NCBI GenBank assembly: GCA_965223215.1
Contig: CBDCVZ010000010.1
Coordinates: 2,728,001-2,792,000 of the forward strand
Length of the DNA stretch: 64,000 nt
DNA from: JABDMH01 sp965223215
GTDB taxonomy: Bacteria; Bacteroidota; Bacteroidia; Chitinophagales; Saprospiraceae
Direction: 5' to 3'
Shown here: positions 36,072-43,196 of the stretch, one piece after another
Numbering within the stretch: the first letter of the stretch is position 1
Layout: each line of letters opens with the position of its first letter
The notes under the pieces: model-generated
The model's database searches: none
What the model was told of the DNA's origin: nothing
What the model saw: only the letters and a program-made list of their open reading frames with translations
Translations under genes and position numbers: made by a program

Positions 36072-37438
36072 GGGCATGTCCCCAACCTAGTTGAAATTTA
36101 GCCGACGAAGAATTGGTAAAAAGGAAGCGGCTCCATAAATTGATTAATGGACAAAAAAGAATCAAAAGATGGAACCACTTACAAGTAAAATTACACAAGA
36201 AAATCGAGCAAACCTAGAGTGGCTGTTGGAGCAACCAATAGATGTAAACATGGAGATGATGAAGAGTCATCTAAGCATTTGCCAAATTATAGCCAAGCAG
36301 ATAATGAATGAGGAGATGATAAGGTTGGCAGGTGAGCGGTATGGCCGAGACAAACCGATGGATGGCAAGTATAGTCGATGGGGAACCAACCCTGGAAGTA
36401 TTCGCATGGGAGACCAACGCTTAAAAGTGGAAGTTCCTCGCGTTCGAGATATGCAAAATGGGCATTGCATTCCCTTAGAGAGTTATCAACAAATGCGTGA
36501 GATGGAAAGCATGAGTGATCAAATTGTGCAGGGAGTGATAAAGGGTCTAAGCACGCGTGATTATGAAGGTGTGATTGATCATATGAGAGAAGGATTTGGA
36601 TTGTCAAAGAGTGCTGTGAGTCGGAGATTTGTAGAGGATAGTCGAGATGAACTAGAGGCGTTTATGAGTCGGGATCTTAGTGGGCATCAATTCATAGCCA
36701 TATTCATTGACGGTAAAAGCCTTGGAGGAGAGCAAATCATAATTGCACTGGGAGTTAGCGAGCAGGGGAAGAAAATACCACTTGAATTTGTACAAGCTCA
36801 CAGTGAGAAAGCAGAACCAGTAGCAGATATGCTCCGTAGGATAAAGGGAAGAGGGGTACAGGTTGAAGATGTACTCTATATATTAGATGGATCTAAGGGA
36901 TTTCGCAAAGCTGTAAAACAAGTCTGTGGCGAGCATGCATTAATTCAGAGGTGTACATGGCACAAATTTGAAAATATCAAAAGCTACCTGGCCGAGAGCG
37001 AACATGCCCAAACAAAAGCCGACTATTATGAAGCCCTTGGACGCGAAAGCTACGAAGAAGCCAAAACCAATCTGCTAGAACTTGAACATCGAATTCGTAC
37101 TGTAAATGCAGCTGCTGCCAATAGCATTCTAGAAGCACTAGAAGAAATTCTAACGCTGCATAAATTAGGAATCAATCAAAAGCTTTGGCAAACATTCCGC
37201 TCAACAAATTGTATTGAGAGTCTTAATTCTCAACTAGGAAAATATCTTCGAAAAGTCACCAATTGGCAATCATCTGACCAAAGGTACCGCTGGACAGCAG
37301 CTGGACTTATGGCATCCGAAAAGAAAATGCATAGAATTAGAAATTATCGATTATTACCCCTGATGAAAAAAGCAATATTATTACATTACACTACCCAAAG
37401 AGCCACTTCCTAATTTCAACTAAGGTTGGGACATGCCC
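36072..37438 (+). mobile_element. IS256-family insertion sequence without a matching target duplication
   Basis: Terminal inverted repeats are GGGCATGTCCCCAACCTAGT at 36072 and its near-inverse ending TAAGGTTGGGACATGCCC at 37438. The 8 bases outside each end, TCCCTTTT and TTCCTTGA, differ, although IS256 elements normally make an 8-9 bp duplication. This suggests a deletion or recombination next to the element after insertion. It contains one intact transposase gene. Confidence 0.85.
36169..37413 (+). CDS. IS256-family (mutator-type) transposase
   Basis: The 414-residue transposase carries the mutator-family DDE core: HQFIAIFIDGKSLGGEQIII (first Asp), VLYILDGSKGFRKAV (second Asp), CTWHKFENI, and RSTNCIESLNSQLGKYLRK (Glu). 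Length and the C-terminal helical region match the family. Both element ends are present, so it is probably active. Confidence 0.93.
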   Translation: MEPLTSKITQENRANLEWLLEQPIDVNMEMMKSHLSICQIIAKQIMNEEMIRLAGERYGRDKPMDGKYSRWGTNPGSIRMGDQRLKVEVPRVRDMQNGHCIPLESYQQMREMESMSDQIVQGVIKGLSTRDYEGVIDHMREGFGLSKSAVSRRFVEDSRDELEAFMSRDLSGHQFIAIFIDGKSLGGEQIIIALGVSEQGKKIPLEFVQAHSEKAEPVADMLRRIKGRGVQVEDVLYILDGSKGFRKAVKQVCGEHALIQRCTWHKFENIKSYLAESEHAQTKADYYEALGRESYEEAKTNLLELEHRIRTVNAAAANSILEALEEILTLHKLGINQKLWQTFRSTNCIESLNSQLGKYLRKVTNWQSSDQRYRWTAAGLMASEKKMHRIRNYRLLPLMKKAILLHYTTQRATS

Positions 37439-37959
37439 TTCCTTGAGTCCTTCTTTGCTTTTAATATGGCATATGTCCTTTTGTCCATAAAAGGTACTTC
37501 CTTCTTTAGTTCCAGATAGATCGTATCATTTCTCAACTCGTACGAACCTAGATAGAATTCCACACCGAAACACTTATTTATGTATTTGAATTTGTGTTCA
37601 CTCTTAAGTTTAATGATTGTTCGACAGTCTGCGGTTCCTTCTTTCTCCGCCACTAACAAATTTTCTCCTTCATAATTCTCCCAATTAATCATTCCTCTTG
37701 GTTTCGCCATTGAAAGCGTGTTTAGTACTACTATGGTAGCGATGTACATTAGCCTCTTATAATGTTTGGGAGTTTCAATCAAAAATTTAGTCGTTTGGTA
37801 GAACCCTACTCCCAACAATACGAACCACAATATTAGCCCTATAAGCATAACAACTATTGTATCAATTCCTCGAATGTAACTTAGAAAGTACTGAAAAAAC
37901 CAAATGCTAAAGAATACTAGAATTAAAACTGATATCGTTCTTTGCTTTTCAATAATCAC
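37439..37959 (-). pseudogene. Membrane protein gene, 3' end cut by IS256
   Basis: The frame from 37959 encodes two or three membrane helices in the first ~95 residues (ISVLILVFFSIWFFQYFL, TIVVMLIGLILWFVLLGVGF, KRLMYIATIVVLNTL), then a soluble tail with ELRNDTIYLELKKE near residue 150. The last four codons before the present stop at 37420 lie inside the IS256 inverted repeat, so the native C-terminus is lost. Small membrane proteins of this layout are common cassette-type hypotheticals in Bacteroidota. The start is 20 bases after attC-like repeat B in the direction of transcription. Confidence 0.65.
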
Positions 37960-37979
37960 TTATATTTTTTGCTTAGAGA

Positions 37980-38122
37980 TAACGCTCCGGCTACAAGCGT
38001 CTGTATTGGCTAGCAATCTATGGCCTATGAACTTCTTGTTAGCGCTCTCAAATTAGCAAACCCAACATGATTATTTCAGCTCTGATCTGCGTCAGCCAAT
38101 ATGACGTCTTGGTAGCCTGTTA
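37980..38122 (-). repeat. attC-like inverted repeat B (143 bp)
   Basis: It runs TAACGCTCCGGCTACAAGCG ... GACGTCTTGGTAGCCTGTTA. The outer arms pair as CGGCTAC.AAGCGTC..TATTGGCTAGC against GCGTCAGCCAATATGACGTCTT.GTAGCC. It lies between the TIR-like gene (stop at 38133) and the membrane protein gene (start at 37959). Confidence 0.82.
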
Positions 38123-38132
38123 CTCATCGTAT

Positions 38133-38981
38133 CTATTTCAAAAGTGTCTTTAGGTCAATATGATAATTAGCAGCATTTAGCTCTTTTGCTACTTTTACTC
38201 TCCATGCTTCATTAAACTTCACATACATTACTCCTCCGTAGTCACTCGGTATTTCTAAATTTCCAATATCTTCATGAAGAATACAAACATTCTTTCTTCC
38301 AATTTTTCCAATGAAGTATCCCATTTCAAGGATAACATTTTGCCGAGCTCTTAATAATTTATCTTCTTCACTTCCTGATTTTGCATAGCCATAGTCATCC
38401 CCGGAAAGTATAACAATTGCAAATTGGACATCAGCGTATTCTTCAGATTTCTCAATTATCGTTTTTCCCTGGTTAGGTTGTTCATGGAGAATTATTGGTT
38501 CCAAACCTGATTCGCTTAAGAATCTTGCTACAGTTTCCTTCATTTCATTATTGTGACCATGGACAATGAAGATTCTATTGGATTGTTCGACTTGCTCTGA
38601 GGTTAGAGCAACTTCCGCAGCAGGTGACATCAAGTTTGGTGGACCACTTATAAATTCTTCAAGAACATTCTCTCCTGTTCTGTATGCTTCTTCTTTTGAT
38701 ACCCTTACTGGTCTAAAACTTACGAATCCAGCATTAGCCCGACGTCTCCGCGCTTCATTTCTGCGATTTCTAATTTCATCAACGATTTGCTCAATAGGTT
38801 TTTGTGTCCGTCTTATCTCTACTCTTTCAATTTCTTCCAGTTCAACAGTTGTACCGTTCAAGAATAGATTTTCTCCAGTTTCATAAGGTCTAACTATTCG
38901 TTCAATCAATTCTTCATCACTTAGATCAAATATCCATTCTGAATCTTTATCTCTTCGGTCTATTCTTACGTGGTACTTCAT
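38133..38981 (-). CDS. TIR-like nucleotide-binding effector protein (CAP12-type TIR domain)
   Basis: From MKYHVRIDRRDKDSEWIFDL the protein has 282 residues. The N-terminal ~130 residues are of unknown type. The C-terminal half is a predicted nucleotide-binding TIR-like domain: RIFIVHGHNNEMKETVARFL, LEPIILHEQPNQGKTIIEK, FAIVILSGDDYGYA, RARQNVILEMGYFIGKIGR and the Glu-rich helix after it. In the family such domains are NAD+-cleaving effectors in antiphage systems or stand-alone. No sensor or cyclase gene is adjacent. The longer frame to 39071 crosses attC-like repeat C and is rejected. Confidence 0.8.
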   Translation of the reverse strand: MKYHVRIDRRDKDSEWIFDLSDEELIERIVRPYETGENLFLNGTTVELEEIERVEIRRTQKPIEQIVDEIRNRRNEARRRRANAGFVSFRPVRVSKEEAYRTGENVLEEFISGPPNLMSPAAEVALTSEQVEQSNRIFIVHGHNNEMKETVARFLSESGLEPIILHEQPNQGKTIIEKSEEYADVQFAIVILSGDDYGYAKSGSEEDKLLRARQNVILEMGYFIGKIGRKNVCILHEDIGNLEIPSDYGGVMYVKFNEAWRVKVAKELNAANYHIDLKTLLK

Positions 38982-39002
38982 TACTTTAAAATTTATGATG
39001 AG

Positions 39003-39064
39003 TAACGGTCTGTGCAAACGCATGTGTGGGCGATTAGCCCACATTGCCGTTTTGCACTTTGTTA
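39003..39064 (-). repeat. attC-like short inverted repeat C (62 bp)
   Basis: It runs TAACGGTCTGTGCAAACGCA ... GCCGTTTTGCACTTTGTTA, with arms GTGCAAACG...GTGTGGGC and GCCCACA..GCCGTTTTGCAC and a 5-base loop (GATTA). It is compact, with TAAC/GTTA ends, very like classical attC sites. It lies 21 bases upstream of the TIR-like gene start and 13 bases after the end of the beta-lactamase-fold gene. Confidence 0.85.
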
Positions 39065-39077
39065 TGGGCATACCTGA

Positions 39078-40628
39078 TTATTCTCGCTTTTCAAATTCCA
39101 GATAATAACTAATGGCAGAACCCTCTCTTATAGTATTTGCATCTATCGCCATAGCACTTCCTTGAAGTTTATTTACTTTTTTATGAAGTTGTAAGTGCAC
39201 AATATGATGCTTTTTATTCCAGTCATCTGATGGAATTAGACCTTCCAATATCCAAGCTGTCAAATCACTCCCATATATACTTGGACTATGAAGAACTGTT
39301 TTCTTGGTAAATGGGGTGTAATGATTTAGTGAGAATCTTGTTTGCATACTTTTAAATACCATATAAATGTTACCATCTGTACTTATGTCCATATCTATAT
39401 CAAGAGTGTCACTTTTAGTAAATAGTTTTCCTGACCAGTTACCGGTAAATTCACTAGGCTCAGTTAGCGTGATATTAGGTTTTGGTTCGATACATGAGGG
39501 GGTTTGATAATCGGGAAGTATAATTTTGATGATGTCATCGGCAATTTTTCTGGAATATGACTTAATAAAGGTTAGATTGATTAGAACTACTACAACTAAG
39601 TTTTCGGAAGGCAATACTTTCAATATAGTTTGGCTGCCATCCAATCCTCCTTCATGACTGAACGCATTGTATCCTATACTATCAATTTCAAAAAACCAGC
39701 CTAATCCATAAGGATTGCAAGGGTCTCGATAAAGGGTCTTATCGTTTTGAATAGTACGCATCTGTATTTCTGTTCTATCTGTCAGAAGCGATTGATTAAG
39801 TGGTTTGTCCAAAAAGGACGCGCCAAATTTCATCAAATCATATGCGGTAGAATATATATCACCAGCTGGAGCAGTAGTTGTACGCACGAAAGGTAATTCC
39901 TCACTTTTAATTCCATATAATTGGGCATATTGCTCTAAACTTTCATTACAAACTCTTAAACATGAGTTATTCATTTTTAACGGTTCGAATATTTGACTTC
40001 GTATGAAATCGGAATAAGTCGTTCCTGTTACTTTTTCTATTATCTCACCAAGAATTAGGTATCCCATATTCGAATACTCAAATTTCTCTCCTGGTTGGGA
40101 AAATAAAACATTATAATCCTTGTAAAGAGCCATTGATGTTCTTGAATCTTCCGTCTCTCCATAAAATTGATTTTCGAAGTAAGTTCCCAAACCCGAGGTG
40201 TGGTTTAAAAGATCTCTAATGGTAATTTCTCTTTGGACTTTGAAATAGGATCTTGTAATCTGACTGTCAAAATATTTTGTAATTGGGTCATCTAGGTCTA
40301 GTAGCCCTTTTTCACTAAGAATCATTATTGCTGTAGCTGTAATTGATTTGGTAATTGAAGCTATAGGATAAATAGTGTTCGGTGTGGCTTTCTCGACTTT
40401 TTCCATGTTGGCATAACCTAAGGCTTCTAGCCATATGATAGAGTCATTATGGTAAACAGCTACTGATACTGATGGTATTTCCCCTTTGTCAACAAGTGAT
40501 TGCAATTCATCCCGAATAGAATCAAAAGTTTTACGAATGACTGATTGCTCTTTCTGTTTGTCGTTACAAGAATATAATAAGCATAAACCGATTAAAACAA
40601 AGAATAATTTTGACATAATATTTTCCAT
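39078..40628 (-). CDS. Serine beta-lactamase-fold hydrolase lipoprotein
   Basis: From MENIMSKLFFVLIGLCLLYS the protein has 516 residues and a lipobox LLYSC. The beta-lactamase/class C-like domain has the SxxK motif in YPIASITKSITATAIMI, a YxN motif in KFEYSNMGYLILGEI, and the HxG-type SHEGGLDGSQTI. A C-terminal ~120-residue beta-rich domain (LTEPSEFTGNWSGKL...) follows. Such proteins are mostly esterases or peptidases, less often true beta-lactamases. The start codon is chosen because the signal begins there; the frame upstream to 40712 crosses attC-like repeat G. Confidence 0.85.
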   Translation of the reverse strand: MENIMSKLFFVLIGLCLLYSCNDKQKEQSVIRKTFDSIRDELQSLVDKGEIPSVSVAVYHNDSIIWLEALGYANMEKVEKATPNTIYPIASITKSITATAIMILSEKGLLDLDDPITKYFDSQITRSYFKVQREITIRDLLNHTSGLGTYFENQFYGETEDSRTSMALYKDYNVLFSQPGEKFEYSNMGYLILGEIIEKVTGTTYSDFIRSQIFEPLKMNNSCLRVCNESLEQYAQLYGIKSEELPFVRTTTAPAGDIYSTAYDLMKFGASFLDKPLNQSLLTDRTEIQMRTIQNDKTLYRDPCNPYGLGWFFEIDSIGYNAFSHEGGLDGSQTILKVLPSENLVVVVLINLTFIKSYSRKIADDIIKIILPDYQTPSCIEPKPNITLTEPSEFTGNWSGKLFTKSDTLDIDMDISTDGNIYMVFKSMQTRFSLNHYTPFTKKTVLHSPSIYGSDLTAWILEGLIPSDDWNKKHHIVHLQLHKKVNKLQGSAMAIDANTIREGSAISYYLEFEKRE

Positions 40629-40660
40629 TTTGGTTTCTTCAATCAACAATAGGTTGCCCA

Positions 40661-40802
40661 TAACGCTCCAGCCATAAGCGGCGTATTGGCTAGCATTTGA
40701 AGTCCTGCACACCTGGCTGGTAGCCTCAATTTAACAAACTTAATACACATATTTTGTTACATCCATTGCGAAGCCAATATGACGACTTGATGGCTTGTTG
40801 TA
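40661..40802 (-). repeat. attC-like inverted repeat G (142 bp)
   Basis: The left arm TAACGCTCCAGCCATAAGCG with GTATTGGCTAGC and the right arm GAAGCCAATATGACGACTTG followed by ATGGCTTGTTG are imperfect inverses. The centre CTCAATTTAACAAACTTAAT is identical to copies D and F. Confidence 0.8.
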
Positions 40803-41308
40803 CCCAGTGCCCTTTTCCACGTTAAAGTCTCCTCCAACGCAGTCTTTTGTTTTGTTTCTTTTCTAAGCGGTCAGGAGTGTTCTCGAAACCAATACCTCTG
40901 AAACACTTCTTTCTGGACCGGTTCTGAATTATTGCTCATCGATTTCGTGTTTAAGATCTTTTGTTTCAGCCCTCAACGTTTAACTCGTTCAGTATCATCC
41001 CACATCATTCCAAGATCCGCTTGACAATCATCTAAGATCCTATTGGCAGCTGGCAGCGAGCTTGCGTACAATCTGGCTTGCATCAAAATGCGAGCACACG
41101 GACTGAAAAACGACTGATTAAAGCAAGTTCCTGTGGGCGTGCAAATGCTGCCATCATTCTTGGCCCACGCTATCTAAGCAAGATTTTGTAAAGAGACAAT
41201 CTGTACGAAAAAAGAGCGCGAGAACATGTCCTATTGGCCATTTTATAAGCTCTCAATTCTATCCCACGCTTCCAGTCTGTAACTCTGTCGGTAAATAGTC
41301 ATTGGGTA
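40803..41308. other. Cassette-sized segment without an ORF
   Basis: About 500 bases lie between attC-like repeats G and F with no plausible gene on either strand; the minus-strand frames are short and stop-rich. It occupies the place of a cassette. It may be a decayed gene, a non-coding cassette, or hold a small RNA; no terminator-like hairpin was recognised. Confidence 0.5.
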
Positions 41309-41456
41309 CAACGCACGGTCCGGCTACAAGCGTCTGTATTGGCTAGCAATCTATAGCCTTCAAACGTCATGCTTGCTCATCTCAATTTAACAAACTTAAT
41401 ACTAATATTAAGGTTCCGCTCTGCGTTAGCCAATATGACGTCTTGGTAGCCTGTTA
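41309..41456 (-). repeat. attC-like inverted repeat F (148 bp)
   Basis: It starts CAACGCACGGTCCGGCTACA and ends GACGTCTTGGTAGCCTGTTA. The arms match copy B almost exactly (AAGCGTCTGTATTGGCTAGC in both) and the centre CTCAATTTAACAAACTTAAT matches D and G. The left end has an extra CGCA compared with D. It lies 10 bases after the doc stop in the direction of transcription. Confidence 0.82.
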
Positions 41457-41465
41457 GTGGCTGGC

Positions 41466-41843
41466 TTAAATCTTCACGATTCTACTCCGAATCCAATTCA
41501 GAATCGAGTTATAGTCTTCGTTCCCTGAAGCAATCTCCATCACGAATTTATATTTTTCAGATCTGGATGCATCAATATCTAGGTTGTACTCAAGCAGTGT
41601 CAACCTCATCAGCACATAACCTGTCCTTTTATTTCCATCGTTAAAAGGATGGTTCGTGACAATGCTTTCAATAATTGCGGCAGCCTTCTCTTCAGGAGTT
41701 GGATAGAATTCTTTGTCCTCAATTCCAGAGTTCGGTCTCTCGATTGAAGACTCTAGCATAGATAGATCCCGGATTCCCTGAATTCCTCCGAATCTCTTAA
41801 TCAAGATCTGATGAATCTTGACCACCTGTTCCTTTGAGATCAT
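41466..41843 (-). CDS. doc: Doc-type Fic toxin
   Basis: The 125-residue protein has a Doc-type Fic motif, HPFNDGNKRTGYVLM, with the catalytic His and the ATP-phosphate-binding region, in a domain of normal Doc length. Doc toxins phosphorylate EF-Tu and block translation. Its start overlaps the antitoxin stop by 4 bases. The pair lies between attC-like repeats D and F. Confidence 0.92.
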   Translation of the reverse strand: MISKEQVVKIHQILIKRFGGIQGIRDLSMLESSIERPNSGIEDKEFYPTPEEKAAAIIESIVTNHPFNDGNKRTGYVLMRLTLLEYNLDIDASRSEKYKFVMEIASGNEDYNSILNWIRSRIVKI

Positions 41844-42022
41844 TTTGCAAGTTCTTGAAGGAGTTCATGATCCTCCTTCAAGATTCTCCTGAGGTTCAGT
41901 GCTGTATGTTCTCCATCTTGTGATGCAGTTTCCAAATCCTTCATAAAATTCAATACATCAGGTAATACCGACTCAGGAAGTGACTCTAGGATCTTTGTGA
42001 TTTCTTGTCTTACGCCCATCAT
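41840..42022 (-). CDS. Small antitoxin partner of Doc
   Basis: From MMGVRQEITKILESLPESVL the protein has about 60 residues, ending LKEDHELLQELAK, with no full Phd DNA-binding domain visible. It is acidic and helical, as expected for the part that blocks Doc. It is identified mainly by its position and 4-base overlap with doc. The frame upstream to 42139 crosses the tandem repeat and attC-like repeat D and is rejected. The second Met (42019) could also start it. Confidence 0.7.
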   Translation of the reverse strand: MMGVRQEITKILESLPESVLPDVLNFMKDLETASQDGEHTALNLRRILKEDHELLQELAK

Positions 42023-42034
42023 TACTAAAATTAA

Positions 42035-42074
42035 CAAGATAACGTTTCCAGATAAAAGATAACGTTTCCAGATA
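42035..42074 (-). repeat. Perfect 20-bp tandem duplication upstream of the Doc antitoxin
   Basis: AAGATAACGTTTCCAGATAA occurs twice without a gap (42035-42054 and 42055-42074). It ends 12 bases before the antitoxin start, between it and attC-like repeat D. It could be an operator or a slippage duplication. Confidence 0.85.
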
Positions 42075-42102
42075 AGTTTCAGTTTCATTTTTTGCTTGCC
42101 AC

Positions 42103-42245
42103 TAACGGTCCGGCCACAAGCGTCTGTATTGGCTAGCAATCCAAAGCAGTTTACTTTCTTGCTATCACTCTCAATTTAACAAACTTAATACGATTATTCC
42201 AGTTCTGATTTGCGTTAGCCAATATGACGTCTTAGTGGCCTGTTA
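42103..42245 (-). repeat. attC-like inverted repeat D (143 bp)
   Basis: It runs TAACGGTCCGGCCACAAGCG ... GACGTCTTAGTGGCCTGTTA. The outer arms pair as GGCCAC.AAG.CGTC.TATTGGCTAGC against GCGTTAGCCAATATGACG.CTT.GTGGCC. The changes in the arms relative to B and F (GGCTAC/GTAGCC to GGCCAC/GTGGCC) are compensatory, so the folded structure is conserved while the sequence changes. Confidence 0.87.
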
Positions 42246-42251
42246 GCAGCT

Positions 42252-43040
42252 TTACTTCAGTTTCGCAATCAACATCGATTTCCTTAAATCATCCTTCGAT
42301 ATGGTAGGCCTCATGTACGGATATATTCTAATTTGTCGACTGTACATTTCTAATTCAAGTCCTCCCTCGATTTGTTCCGACTTCTCTATTGCCTTAAATA
42401 GATCGTCTCTAAATTTCTGTCTGTTCGAATACTGCTCTACTAATCTTAGGATTATATCAGCTATATAGTTCTTTGGATTGGGTGAAGTTGTTAGTCCATG
42501 AGGTAATAGAGATACTAAGGCGCTTTCAATACTATCAAGTTCTAGGTAGCAATCAGAGATTCTTGATGCTAGTCCCATGCTATTGTTTTTAATGTCTGTT
42601 CCAGAATAGTTAAAATAGCGGTATTTGGTTCTTGCCAACTTGTAGTAGTTCAAGGCTTTCTCAAATTCCTGATTGTTGTACTCAATTGCCCCTAAATTTA
42701 CAGCCGAGTAGTGTTTATAGTTTGCATGTGTTTCAAAGATCCCCCTAGTATTATCCTCTTCTGCGTCTTCCAAGTCTGCATCAAGAATCCTAGAATAGAA
42801 TAATATCGCCAGTGAATCCCTGTCTAACTCATCATAGATCTTAGCAGTATTGAAAAGATTCTTTCCATATTGTTCTGTTTTCGGATATCTGTTCGCCAAA
42901 TCCTCATAAATCTTCACCGCCTCTTCCTTATCCCCTTTCTCGTAGAATTCCTGTGCCTGCTTCGCCCTCTTCAATATCCTTTTCTGTCCAAAAACCTGGA
43001 AATTAATTACAAGACAAGATATTATTAATAGGAACTTCAT
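42252..43040 (-). CDS. Exported TPR-repeat protein
   Basis: The 262-residue protein has a signal peptide (MKFLLIISCLVINFQVFGQ). TPR-like repeats follow: AQEFYEKGDKEEAVKIYEDL, NLFNTAKIYDELDRDSLAIL, NLGAIEYNNQEFEKALNYYK. Such proteins serve as protein-binding scaffolds; no catalytic domain is seen. It lies between attC-like repeats E (13 bases upstream of its start) and D (just after its stop), the exact layout of a gene cassette. Confidence 0.8.
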   Translation of the reverse strand: MKFLLIISCLVINFQVFGQKRILKRAKQAQEFYEKGDKEEAVKIYEDLANRYPKTEQYGKNLFNTAKIYDELDRDSLAILFYSRILDADLEDAEEDNTRGIFETHANYKHYSAVNLGAIEYNNQEFEKALNYYKLARTKYRYFNYSGTDIKNNSMGLASRISDCYLELDSIESALVSLLPHGLTTSPNPKNYIADIILRLVEQYSNRQKFRDDLFKAIEKSEQIEGGLELEMYSRQIRIYPYMRPTISKDDLRKSMLIAKLK

Positions 43041-43053
43041 ATTTTATTGCTGC

Positions 43054-43196
43054 TAACGGTCCTGGGCTATGCGGTCGTGCTGGCAAGCGATTCTGAAAGC
43101 ACTCCCCCGATACCACCCTCACAATCTAACAATTCTTACACATTTTATCAAGAGCTTAAACAGCTATTGCCAGCATGCCGTCATCAGCCCATGTTA
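43054..43196 (-). repeat. attC-like inverted repeat E (143 bp)
   Basis: The left arm TAACGGTCCTGGGCTATGCG with GTCGTGCTGGCAAGC and the right arm TTGCCAGCATGCCGTCATCA followed by GCCCATGTTA are imperfect inverses. The centre has CAATCTAACAATTCTTACAC. It contains the uninterrupted form (GGGCTATGCGG) of the site that IS1111-type copy 2 entered in repeat I. The end of the DUF2199 gene overlaps it by 13 bases. Confidence 0.83.

Noticed and set aside
38982..39071. N-terminal extension of the TIR-like gene frame
   Set aside because: It runs through attC-like repeat C; the family-like protein starts at 38981.
40629..40712. N-terminal extension of the beta-lactamase-fold gene frame
   Set aside because: It crosses attC-like repeat G, and a proper lipoprotein signal starts at 40628.
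42023..42139. N-terminal extension of the Doc antitoxin frame
   Set aside because: It crosses the tandem repeat and the end of attC-like repeat D; the internal ATG gives the compact antitoxin.
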